Assembly (NCBI GenBank): GCA_944385065.1
Contig: CALWVX010000085.1
Coordinates: 1 to 7,521, forward strand
DNA from: an uncultured Oscillospiraceae bacterium
Lineage (GTDB): Bacteria > Bacillota > Clostridia > Oscillospirales > Oscillospiraceae
DNA: 7,521 nt
Direction of reading: 5' to 3'
The notes beneath the pieces are model-generated. The model made no database searches. It was not told where the DNA came from and saw only the letters and a list, made by a program, of their open reading frames with translations. Shown piece by piece: positions 1-6,046 of the stretch (position 1 is the stretch's first letter; every line of letters starts with the position of its first letter). The translations under genes were made by a program, and so were the position numbers.

Positions 1-614
1 AGGCGCTGGGCATACTCGGTGATCTTGAGCATCCACTGGCTCTTCTCCTTGCGGACCACGGGGGCGCCGCAGCGCTCGCACACGCCCTCCACGACCTCCT
101 CGTTGGCCAGCACGCACTTGCAGGAGGTGCACCAGTTCACGGGCATGGTGGTCTTGTAGGCCAGACCGTGCTTGTACAGCTGCAGGAAAATCCACTGGGT
201 CCACTTGTAGTATTTGGGGTCGGTGGTATCCACCACCCGGTCCCAGTCGAAGGAGTAGCCCAGCATGTGCAGCTGCTTGGTGAAGTTGGCAATATTGTCG
301 TGGGTCACCTTGGCGGGGTGAATGTGGTTTTTAATGGCATAGTTCTCGGTGGGCAGGCCGAAGGCATCAAAGCCGATGGGGAAGAGCACGTTGTACCCGT
401 CCATGCGCTTTTTCCGGGCGATGACATCCATGGCGGTGTAGGGCCGGGCGTGGCCCACATGGAGCCCCTGGCCGGAGGGATAGGGGAACTCCACCAGACC
501 GTAGAACTTGGGCTTGGTGGTGTCGCCGGTCTTGCAGGAGAAGGTCTTCTCATCCCTCCACCTGGTCTGCCACTTCTTTTCAATGGCGGTGAAATCGTAC
601 TTCAATCTGATCAC
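1..614 (-). CDS. leuS: Leucyl-tRNA synthetase, N-terminal part (runs off the left edge)
   Basis: Class I aminoacyl-tRNA synthetase that charges tRNA-Leu in the cytoplasm. About 204 codons are present, so this is the N-terminal part only. Seen in the translation: KYDFTAIEKKWQ near the start, the class I HIGH-type motif as HVGH in PYPSGQGLHVGHARPYTAMD, then GFDAFGLPTENYAIKN, the SFDWDR block, and a zinc-ribbon with two CxxC pairs (CTSC and CERC) after PVNW. All are in the LeuS order. The start is uncertain. GTG at 614-612 has an AGGA four bases upstream and gives MIRLKYDF. TTG at 605-603 gives MKYDF, which fits the usual LeuS N-terminus better, but its AGGA is 13 bases away. The gene is divergent from cca and has its own promoter at 666-694. 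The catalytic KMSKS region, editing domain and anticodon-binding domain lie outside the window. Confidence 0.96.
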   Translation of the reverse strand, partial: MIRLKYDFTAIEKKWQTRWRDEKTFSCKTGDTTKPKFYGLVEFPYPSGQGLHVGHARPYTAMDVIARKKRMDGYNVLFPIGFDAFGLPTENYAIKNHIHPAKVTHDNIANFTKQLHMLGYSFDWDRVVDTTDPKYYKWTQWIFLQLYKHGLAYKTTMPVNWCTSCKCVLANEEVVEGVCERCGAPVVRKEKSQWMLKITEYAQR

Positions 615-665
615 GCTTTCCTGTATAGTTCAGCCCGAGGGCCTGCGGACAAAGAATTCCAAAGT

Positions 666-694
666 ATTATACCGGAATCCCCCTCTGAATGCAA
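666..694 (-). promoter_or_regulatory. Promoter of leuS
   Basis: On the minus strand there is TTGCAT (694-689), a 17-base spacer, then a perfect TATAAT (671-666). This is a good housekeeping sigma promoter. Transcription would begin near 659, leaving a leader of only about 45 nt before leuS. That is too short for a T-box riboswitch, so leuS is probably not controlled by a tRNA-sensing leader here. The promoter is inferred from the match to consensus. Confidence 0.8.
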
Positions 695-714
695 GGGCTG
701 TCGGGAAAAAGATT

Positions 715-726
715 GCCGGGCCCGGC
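715..726. promoter_or_regulatory. 12-bp GC palindrome between the divergent leuS and cca promoters
   Basis: GCCGGGCCCGGC is a perfect palindrome lying in the 38-bp gap between the two -35 elements (leuS -35 ends at 694, cca -35 begins at 733). It is flanked by A-rich and T-rich runs. It may be a binding site acting on both promoters. As RNA it would make only a short stem with a tight loop, and it lies upstream of both expected start sites, so a terminator for an upstream gene is unlikely. The function is unknown. Confidence 0.35.
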
Positions 727-732
727 TTTTTC

Positions 733-761
733 TTGTTTTTCCCACCCGCTTTTGGTAAGAT
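733..761 (+). promoter_or_regulatory. Promoter of cca
   Basis: TTGTTT (733-738), a 17-base spacer and TAAGAT (756-761) precede cca. The expected start near 768 gives a leader of about 25 nt, which contains the GAAGGTGA ribosome binding site (782-789) just before the ATG at 794. Confidence 0.65.
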
Positions 762-793
762 GAGGACAGACTAACCGAAAAGAAGGTGAATCC

Positions 794-2125
794 ATGCCGA
801 ACTTTGATCCCCGGGCCCTGGCGGTAATCGGGCGGCTGCACCAGGCGGGCTTCCCCGCCGCTCTGGTGGGCGGCTGCGTCCGGGACAGTCTCCTCTCCCG
901 CACCCCTCACGACTATGACGCGGCCACCGCCGCCCGCCCGGAGCAGATTCAGGCCCTCTTTGCCGACCGCCCGCAGCACGACGCCGGCGTCCGCTTCGGA
1001 ACGGTGGCGGTGGACTGGGACGGGCTGTGGGTGGAGGTGACCACCTTCCGGCGGGAGACCGGCTATGCCGACCACCGCCGCCCCGATCAGGTGGTCTTCT
1101 CCTCCCGTCTGGAGGAGGACCTGGCCCGGCGGGACTTCACCATCAACGCCATGGCCTGGGGCCCCGACGGGCTGGTGGACCGCTACGGGGGACGGGCCGA
1201 TCTGGAGCGCGGGCTGGTGCGCTGTGTGGGGGAACCGGACCGGCGATTTGAAGAGGACGCCCTGCGGCCCCTGCGGGGGCTGCGGCTGGCCGCCCAGCTG
1301 AACTTCACCCTGGAGGAGGCCACCGCCTCCGCCGTCCGCCGCCATCTGCCCCAGCTGGTCCATGTGGCCTGGGAGCGCATCTGCGCTGAGTTTCTCCGGC
1401 TGATCAGCTCCCCCGGTGGGGAGCGCATTCTGCTGGAGTTCCCCCAGGCGGCCGTCCAGGTTCTGCCCGAGCTGGGGCCGGCGATAGGCTTTGACCAGCG
1501 TAATCCCCACCACCGCTTTGACGTCTATTCCCACTGTGTCAGAACCATGGGACAGGTCCTCCCCTCCCCCGCCCTGCGGCTGGCCTCCCTGCTCCACGAT
1601 GTGGGCAAGCCGGAGACCTTCTCGCTGGACGAATCCGGCACAGGCCACTTCTATGGCCACGACCGGGCGGGCGCCCCGCTGGCCGACCGGGCTCTGGAGC
1701 GGCTGCGCCTTCCGCGGGCCGACCGGGAGCGCGTCGTTCTTCTGGTGAAACGGCACCATCTTCCGGTGGAGGACAGCCGCCCATGGGCGGGCCGGTGGAT
1801 CAACCGCCTGGGGGCGGAGGCGCTGCTGCAGCTGCTGGCTCTGGAGCGGGCCGACGGGCTGGCCTGCGGGACGCCTCCCGTCCCGGAGCGGCTGGCGCTG
1901 CTGGAACGGGCGGAGGAGCGGGTCCGGGCTCTGATGCAGGAGGGGGCCTGTCCCACGCTGAGAGATCTGGCGGTCAACGGCCGGGACGCTCTGGCTGCAG
2001 GACTGGAGGGTCCGGCGGTAGGCGCGGCGCTGCGGGATCTGCTGGACCAGGTGTGCCAGGGGATGCTGCCCAATGACCGTCCGACCCTTCTGAACGAGCT
2101 GCGCCGTCTGGCAGGGGGGATGTGA
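794..2125 (+). CDS. cca: CCA-adding tRNA nucleotidyltransferase with HD domain
   Basis: Adds or repairs the 3'-terminal CCA of tRNA without a nucleic acid template. The protein is 443 aa, a normal length for the bacterial class II enzyme with an HD domain. Visible motifs: LVGGCVRD (24-31) and DYD (Asp40 and Asp42, the metal-binding catalytic pair) of the nucleotidyltransferase head; RRDFTINAMAW (112-122); and EEDALRPLRGLR (153-164), which holds the Asp and Arg residues that select ATP/CTP by protein templating in this family. The HD domain follows, with YSHC and LLHDVGK (His268-Asp269), then KRHH. Start at ATG 794 is supported by GAAGGTGA five bases upstream. It is divergent from leuS and has its own promoter. 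No hairpin terminator follows before the next promoter, so read-through into the membrane protein gene is possible. The sequence cannot settle whether it adds all of CCA or only A, though a full CCA enzyme is likely. Confidence 0.95.
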   Translation: MPNFDPRALAVIGRLHQAGFPAALVGGCVRDSLLSRTPHDYDAATAARPEQIQALFADRPQHDAGVRFGTVAVDWDGLWVEVTTFRRETGYADHRRPDQVVFSSRLEEDLARRDFTINAMAWGPDGLVDRYGGRADLERGLVRCVGEPDRRFEEDALRPLRGLRLAAQLNFTLEEATASAVRRHLPQLVHVAWERICAEFLRLISSPGGERILLEFPQAAVQVLPELGPAIGFDQRNPHHRFDVYSHCVRTMGQVLPSPALRLASLLHDVGKPETFSLDESGTGHFYGHDRAGAPLADRALERLRLPRADRERVVLLVKRHHLPVEDSRPWAGRWINRLGAEALLQLLALERADGLACGTPPVPERLALLERAEERVRALMQEGACPTLRDLAVNGRDALAAGLEGPAVGAALRDLLDQVCQGMLPNDRPTLLNELRRLAGGM

Positions 2126-2223
2126 AAAAAATATCACATTCCCCCTTGACATTTGATTTTTAATGTGGTATATTTCGCTCATAAGATAAAAATATATCAC
2201 ATTGAGCGTAAAATTTATCACAA
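2121..2223. repeat. Array of ATCACA operator-like elements around the 2146-2174 promoter
   Basis: The decamer ATATCACATT occurs exactly twice (2131-2140 and 2194-2203). An inverted near-copy, AATGTGGTAT (2162-2171, one mismatch), overlaps the -10 element. A weaker copy, TTATCACAAG, starts at 2215 and runs into the ribosome binding site. The ATCACA cores begin at 2133, 2196 and 2217 (spacings of 63 and 21 bp, about six and two helical turns), with the inverted core at 2164. The first copy also forms TGTGA-N8-TCACA (2121-2138) over the cca stop codon. I infer binding sites for the XRE-type protein encoded downstream. Confidence 0.55.
2146..2174 (+). promoter_or_regulatory. Strong promoter of the membrane protein / XRE pair
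   Basis: A perfect TTGACA (2146-2151), a 17-base spacer and TATATT (2169-2174) make this the closest match to consensus in the window. Transcription would start near 2181. The -10 lies inside an inverted ATCACA-type element, so a protein bound there would block the polymerase. Confidence 0.85.
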
Positions 2224-2229
2224 GGAGGT
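2222..2229 (+). promoter_or_regulatory. Ideal ribosome binding site
   Basis: AAGGAGGT is fully complementary to the 16S rRNA anti-Shine-Dalgarno tail and sits six bases before ATG 2236. Together with the consensus promoter it predicts high output when the gene is not repressed. Confidence 0.85.
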
Positions 2230-2235
2230 CCTATC

Positions 2236-2589
2236 ATGAAACATTCCTTCAACTACATGGGCCTGCTGGCCCTGCCCGCTCTGGCCGCCCTGCTGTACTT
2301 CCCCACCGGGAACACCGACTTTGTCGGTTTTCTGGGCTTCGCCTACTTCATCCGATACTTCTGGGTAAACCCGGATGAGCTGTTCCTGCTCACTCTGCGC
2401 CGGGCGGCCACCGGAGCGTTCGTCCTGGAGGTGGCCCTCTTCCCCATTCTGATGCTGATCCGCTACCTCCTGGCTCCGGCGGCCAATCCCATTCCCTTCG
2501 CCCTGGGACTCAGCTTTGCCGCCGCCGTGATCTACTTCTGCCTGTACCACACCTGGCTGGAGTGGAGAGAAATGAGGGGTCTGGAATGA
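2236..2589 (+). CDS. Small multi-spanning membrane protein, first gene of an XRE-linked pair (possibly DUF3796-like)
   Basis: The protein is 117 aa and very hydrophobic, with three or four likely membrane segments at about residues 6-23, 28-44, 58-79 and 86-105, and a charged C-terminus (LEWREMRGLE). A short loop at 45-56 carries NPDE, followed by LRRA. No enzymatic motif is visible. The size, the FVGFLGFAYFIRYF stretch and the partnership with a small XRE regulator resemble the DUF3796 group of Firmicutes membrane proteins; that assignment is from memory and unproven. Start at ATG 2236 is fixed by the ideal AAGGAGGT. The stop overlaps the start of the regulator gene (ATGA at 2586-2589), so the two are translationally coupled. 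It may sense the membrane state or control the regulator, but the function is unknown. Confidence 0.85.
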   Translation: MKHSFNYMGLLALPALAALLYFPTGNTDFVGFLGFAYFIRYFWVNPDELFLLTLRRAATGAFVLEVALFPILMLIRYLLAPAANPIPFALGLSFAAAVIYFCLYHTWLEWREMRGLE

Positions 2590-2789
2590 AGCTGAAGACC
2601 CGCATCCGGGAGCTGCGGGCCCGGGACCGGCTCAGCCAGGAGGAGCTGGCGCAGAAGGTAGGGGTGCGCCGGGAGACCATCGGCAACCTGGAAAACGGCC
2701 GGTACAACCCCTCTTTGAAGCTGGCCATGGACATCGCTCAGGTGTTCGGCACCACCGTGGAGGATATTTTCACCTTTGAGGCGGAGTAA
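2586..2789 (+). CDS. Small XRE/Cro-type transcriptional regulator
   Basis: The 67-aa protein is nearly all helix-turn-helix domain: LSQEELAQKVGVRRETIGNLENG (residues 17-39) is the typical HTH_3 pattern, with SQEELA on the first helix and VRRETI on the recognition helix. It ends in TTVEDIFTFEAE, as in the YozG-like minimal regulators. A longer GTG start at 2562 exists, but I prefer ATG 2586: GAGGGG (2574-2579) lies six bases upstream, MKLKTRIRELR is the usual N-terminus of this family, and the ATGA overlap with the preceding gene is a common arrangement. There is no sensor domain, so any signal would come through dimerisation or the partner membrane protein. It probably represses its own promoter through the ATCACA elements at 2121-2223 (inference). 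Confidence 0.93.
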   Translation: MKLKTRIRELRARDRLSQEELAQKVGVRRETIGNLENGRYNPSLKLAMDIAQVFGTTVEDIFTFEAE

Positions 2790-2823
2790 AGGACCGCCCC
2801 GGGCAGCTGCCCGGGGCGGTCCT
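2790..2823. terminator. Perfect 34-bp palindrome, probable bidirectional terminator
   Basis: The arms at 2790-2806 and 2807-2823 are exact reverse complements (AGGACCGCCCCGGGCAG and its complement). As RNA this is a very stable GC-rich hairpin on either strand. It begins at the last base of the XRE stop codon (2787-2789, TAA) plus one, and ends seven bases from the folD stop on the other strand, where two transcription units converge. The plus strand lacks a U-run afterwards and the minus strand has only UUUA, so it is not a textbook intrinsic terminator. Confidence 0.7.
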
Positions 2824-2829
2824 CCGCGT

Positions 2830-3675
2830 CTATGTCTTTCCGTGCCGCAGAGCGGCCTTCCAGGTGTTCTCCAGCAGCATGGCCCGGATCACCGGCCCCA
2901 CGCCGCCGGGCACCGGGGCAATGTATGAGGCCCGAGGAGCCACCTGCTCCCAGACCACATCGCCGCACAGCTGCCCCCGGGCGTCCGGGGTGAACGCGGC
3001 GTCCACCACCACCGCCCCCTCTTTCACCCAATCGGCGGGGATGAGCCCCGGCCGACCGGCGGCGGTAATCAGGACGTCCGCCTGCCGACACGCCCCCGCC
3101 AGTCCGGGCGCCTCGGCCTGACAGACGGTAACCGTGGCCTCTCTCCCAAGCAGGAGTATGGCCTGCCGCCGCTCTGACAGATCGGAGCGGCCCACCACGA
3201 CGCACCGCCTGCCGGTCAGGTCCACCCCGTACTCCTCCAGCAGGCGCACCACACCCCCCGGAGCGCAGGGCCAGAAGGCGGGAGCCCCTGCCATCAGTCC
3301 GCCCAGACTCACCGGATTGAGACAGTCCACATCTTTGTCCGGCCGAATGGCCGACAAAACCGCCTGTTCCCCCTGGCCGTCCGCCAGAGGAAACAGAACC
3401 TGAATCCCGTCCATGTTCTCCCGGCCGTTGAGAAATTCCACCAGCCCGGCCAGCTCCTCCCAGCCGAGCTCCCGGGGCAGACGGAAGGTATCGCAGTAGA
3501 TGCCGCACTGTCGGCAGTCCCGTTTCACGCTTTTCTCCCAGCGCTGGCTGACTGGGTCGTCCCCCAGAGCCACCAGAGCCAGCCCGGGGCGGTCGGACAT
3601 ATGCTCCGTCCGCTCCCGCACCTGGTCCAGGATTCGGGCAGCCAGGGACTTTCCCTCCATGATTGCCGCCGGCAC
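2830..3675 (-). CDS. folD: FolD homologue with substituted active-site residues
   Basis: Homologous to the bifunctional methylenetetrahydrofolate dehydrogenase / methenyltetrahydrofolate cyclohydrolase of one-carbon metabolism. It is 281 aa, the usual FolD length. Family landmarks in order: MEGKSLAARI near the N-terminus, GDDPVSQ (38-44), PDKDVD (112-117), PCAP (136-139), VVVGRSD (159-165), GDVVWE (238-243) and PVPGGVGP (254-261). Against E. coli FolD without gaps, Tyr50 becomes Trp46, catalytic Lys54 becomes Val50 and Gln98 becomes Leu94. The NADP loop GxSxIVGxP is altered to GRSDLSERR. Activity is therefore doubtful. Start: GTG 3675-3673, with GGGGAGG seven bases upstream and VPAAIMEGK matching the usual N-terminus. 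GTG 3681 would overlap the lgt stop but is only one base from the same GGGGAGG. It is the last gene of the four-gene operon, with the palindrome at 2790-2823 beyond it. The fold assignment is firm; the reaction is not. Confidence 0.9.
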   Translation of the reverse strand: MPAAIMEGKSLAARILDQVRERTEHMSDRPGLALVALGDDPVSQRWEKSVKRDCRQCGIYCDTFRLPRELGWEELAGLVEFLNGRENMDGIQVLFPLADGQGEQAVLSAIRPDKDVDCLNPVSLGGLMAGAPAFWPCAPGGVVRLLEEYGVDLTGRRCVVVGRSDLSERRQAILLLGREATVTVCQAEAPGLAGACRQADVLITAAGRPGLIPADWVKEGAVVVDAAFTPDARGQLCGDVVWEQVAPRASYIAPVPGGVGPVIRAMLLENTWKAALRHGKT

Positions 3676-3677
3676 GG

Positions 3678-4772
3678 TCACGCCTCCCCGGCGCCGCCGC
3701 CGTCTCCGCCGGAGTCTTTCTCGGGGGCGGACTCCTTTTTCTCCCCGGCGGTCTGCTCCGTCTGTTCTTGTACGGGGGCGGCCTCCTTCGCCTCCCCCGC
3801 CGCCGCGGCGGCCAGACGGTCCACAAACAGATTGCCCCACCGGTCCGTCCGCCGGATCATCATCCACAGCAGAATGGCTCCCGCCGCCAGAGCGGAGACG
3901 GCGGCCAGCAGCTGGGAGGTGCGGATGGGCACCCCGAACAGCTCCAGGCCGAAGAAATACAGGCTGTCGGTCCGCAGTCCCTCGATCCACGCCCGGCCCA
4001 GGCCGTACCAGAACACATAGAAGAGGAAGCACTGTCCGTCGTACCTGCGCCGTTTTCCCAGGAAATAGACCAGGATCAGGCCCACAAAGTTCCAGGCGGA
4101 CTCATAGAAAAAGGTGGGATGTACCCCCAGCGATCCGCTGAGGATGGCCTGTGCCCCCGCCTCGTCCACATAGCCGTGGCGGAACATATAGGAGGCGATG
4201 GTGTCCCCGCACATGCGCCAGGGCAGGGCTGTGGCCGAACCGAAGGCCTCCACGTTCATAAAGTTGCCCCAGCGGCCGATGAGCTGCCCGATGAACAGGC
4301 CATGGACGCCCAGATCGGCAAAGGCCAGAAAACTGAGCTTTTTCACATGGCAGAAAATCAGCAGCACCACCGCCGAGGAGAGAATGGCCCCGTAGATGGC
4401 CAGTCCTCCGTCCCCATAGTTGAGGATCAGTCCCCAGTTCAGGGAACCGTCGGCGTTTTTGTAGTAATCCAGATTGAAGATCACATAGTAGGCCCGGATG
4501 GCCACCAGGGCCGCCGGCACGGCAAAGAGCATCAGATCCACAATATTATCCTGGGTGATGCCGTACCGCTTTCCCCAGCGGGTGCAGAGGGCCACCGCCA
4601 GGAGAAGGCCGGACACGATGATGATGCCGTACCAGTAGATGGGGCGGCCCAGAAAAATGATTGCCACCCGGTTCAGGTCAAACTCCAGCCCCAGGCCCGG
4701 GAAAAAGACGTGCTGAACCGTCTCCGGCCCGGGCAGGGCGATCAGATTCTGCAGAAACTCCAAGGCAGTCAC
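3678..4772 (-). CDS. lgt: Prolipoprotein diacylglyceryl transferase
   Basis: Transfers diacylglycerol from phosphatidylglycerol to the lipobox cysteine of prolipoproteins, the first step of lipoprotein maturation in the cytoplasmic membrane. The protein is 364 aa with about seven hydrophobic segments. Visible family motifs: YWYGIII (46-52), GDGGLAIYGAI (120-130), the signature GQLIGRWGNFMNVEAFG (162-178) with the essential Arg167, HPTFFYES (218-225), and GRAWIEGLR (259-267) with the conserved Arg260. Residues 321-364 form an Ala/Glu/Gly/Lys-rich low-complexity tail beyond the family core, expected on the cytoplasmic side. Start: GTG 4772-4770 overlaps the stop of the preceding M16 gene (GTGA). 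TTG 4763-4761 is an alternative, because the GGGG before the GTG is too close for ideal spacing. folD follows with a gap of two bases from the preferred start. Function is very likely; the exact N-terminus is uncertain. Confidence 0.95.
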   Translation of the reverse strand: MTALEFLQNLIALPGPETVQHVFFPGLGLEFDLNRVAIIFLGRPIYWYGIIIVSGLLLAVALCTRWGKRYGITQDNIVDLMLFAVPAALVAIRAYYVIFNLDYYKNADGSLNWGLILNYGDGGLAIYGAILSSAVVLLIFCHVKKLSFLAFADLGVHGLFIGQLIGRWGNFMNVEAFGSATALPWRMCGDTIASYMFRHGYVDEAGAQAILSGSLGVHPTFFYESAWNFVGLILVYFLGKRRRYDGQCFLFYVFWYGLGRAWIEGLRTDSLYFFGLELFGVPIRTSQLLAAVSALAAGAILLWMMIRRTDRWGNLFVDRLAAAAAGEAKEAAPVQEQTEQTAGEKKESAPEKDSGGDGGGAGEA

Positions 4773-6043
4773 GCCCCTTTGGGCCGCACCACGGACAGGG
4801 CGGTGCGCTCCTGCGTGATCCAGGCGGCGATCATGGCCTCCGCCTCGGCCTTTTCAATGGTCTGGAACAGCCGGGCAAACTCCAAAAAGTCAGTGCCGGC
4901 AAAGAAGGCCTGTGCCTGACCCACGCACAGATTTTCAAAGGAATTCAGCCCCCGTACCTTGTTGCCGTAGACTCCCTTTTTCACCCGCTGCCACAGGGCT
5001 CCGTCCAGCCCCTCCCGGCCCACGCGGGCGGCCTCGTCGGCCACCGCCTGCCGCACCGCCTCCGGGTCCCGGGACTCGCCTCCGGCGCACAGGAAGGCGC
5101 AGCCGGGGTAGCTCTCATAGCCATAGGAGAAGCTCTGGTTGATCAGCCCCTCCCGGTACAGCCGGGCGTACAGCGCAGTGGAGTTGCCCAGCAGGGTCTC
5201 CAGGGCCAGCTCCCCCACCAGCTGCTGGCGCAGCCGGTCCTCCCCGGTCAGAGCGGGATCCCCCTTATAGCCCAGCTGGAAAATGGGAGTGGACACCTCC
5301 ATGCGCTCCTCCACCAGATTCCGGGCTGCCCGGGGCTCCTCTCTGGGGCCGTAATCCTTGGCGGCAATGGGTCCCGCCTGGGCAGGCAGGATTTCCCGGG
5401 CCACGGCGCAGATGTGCTCCGGGTCCACCGGTCCGGCCACGCACAGAACCATATTGGCCGGGTCATAGAACGCCTTGTGGCAGGCGTACAGCGTGTCGGC
5501 GGTGATATGGGAGATAGACTCCACGCTGCCCGCCACGCTCACCCGGACCGGGTGGGTGCGGTACAGGGCGGCCATCAGGTTCATGAACACCTTCCAGTCC
5601 GGATCGTCCTCGATCATCCCGATCTCCTGGCCGATGATGCCCTGCTCCTTGTCCACGCTCTCCTGGGTGAACCAGGGGATGGAGACAAAGGAGAGCAGAA
5701 TGCGCAGGTTCTCCTCGAACTTCTCAGTGGACTCGAAGTAGTATCCGGTAATGGCGTTGCTGGTAAAGGCATTGGGGCTGGCCCCGTTGGCGGCCAGCTC
5801 CTGGAGGGCGTTGCCGTCCTTGGTGTCAAACATCTTGTGCTCCAGAAAGTGGGCCACGCCGGCCGGCGTGTCGTGCCACTCCCCGTCCAGGCAGAAGCGC
5901 ATGTCCATCCCGCCGTAGTTGGTGGCAAAAAAGGCATAGCCCTTCTGAAACTCCGGCTTGGGGAACACAAACACGTTCAGGCCGTTGCCCATCTTCTCGC
6001 GGTACATGGTCTCCCCCACCTGGGTAAACTCCAGCTTTTCCAT
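4769..6043 (-). CDS. yfmH: M16 family zinc peptidase, YfmH-like (catalytic partner)
   Basis: Insulinase/pitrilysin-family (M16) metallopeptidase of 424 aa, the usual length of a two-domain half-subunit. The inverted zinc motif HxxEH is HFLEH (His65, Glu68, His69). The distal ligand is Glu140 in EQGIIGQE (133-140), 71 residues further on, a normal spacing for the family. No signal peptide is seen, so a cytoplasmic location is expected. It resembles B. subtilis YmfH, whose family carries the database name EF-P 5-aminopentanol modification-associated protein YfmH; the direct role of the peptidase pair in that modification is not shown by this sequence. ATG 6043-6041 lies eight bases after AAAGGAGG, which is inside the last codons of the upstream gene, with only three bases between the two genes. 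The pair presumably works as a heterodimer. The stop overlaps the GTG start of lgt. Confidence 0.9.
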   Translation of the reverse strand: MEKLEFTQVGETMYREKMGNGLNVFVFPKPEFQKGYAFFATNYGGMDMRFCLDGEWHDTPAGVAHFLEHKMFDTKDGNALQELAANGASPNAFTSNAITGYYFESTEKFEENLRILLSFVSIPWFTQESVDKEQGIIGQEIGMIEDDPDWKVFMNLMAALYRTHPVRVSVAGSVESISHITADTLYACHKAFYDPANMVLCVAGPVDPEHICAVAREILPAQAGPIAAKDYGPREEPRAARNLVEERMEVSTPIFQLGYKGDPALTGEDRLRQQLVGELALETLLGNSTALYARLYREGLINQSFSYGYESYPGCAFLCAGGESRDPEAVRQAVADEAARVGREGLDGALWQRVKKGVYGNKVRGLNSFENLCVGQAQAFFAGTDFLEFARLFQTIEKAEAEAMIAAWITQERTALSVVRPKGA

Positions 6044-6046
6044 GGC

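Noticed and set aside
615..665. T-box or other riboswitch in the leuS leader
   Set aside because: The leader from the predicted start is only about 45 nt and has no T-box sequence or terminator/antiterminator pair.
611..2221. Long open frame on the minus strand opposite cca (536 codons)
   Set aside because: It lies opposite a clear cca gene, its translation is rich in Gly, Pro, Gln and Arg with no recognisable domain, and long antisense frames are expected from strong GC third-position bias.
2562..2585. Longer GTG start for the XRE regulator
   Set aside because: It would add eight residues not typical of the family. ATG 2586 has GAGGGG at a six-base spacing and an ATGA overlap with the previous gene.
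2738..3826. Minus-strand open frame overlapping folD and lgt in another frame (362 codons)
   Set aside because: Gly/Arg/Pro-rich shadow of the real folD frame; it also runs through the terminator palindrome and the end of the XRE gene on the other strand.
3676..4032. Upstream extension of folD to about 400 residues
   Set aside because: The extra residues are out-of-frame lgt sequence. The FolD N-terminal pattern begins at GTG 3675, which has a well-placed GGGGAGG.
3663..4919. Long open frame on the plus strand opposite lgt (418 codons)
   Set aside because: It is opposite an lgt gene with all family motifs. The His/Gln/Gly/Pro-rich translation has no domain pattern, and there is no promoter or ribosome binding site.
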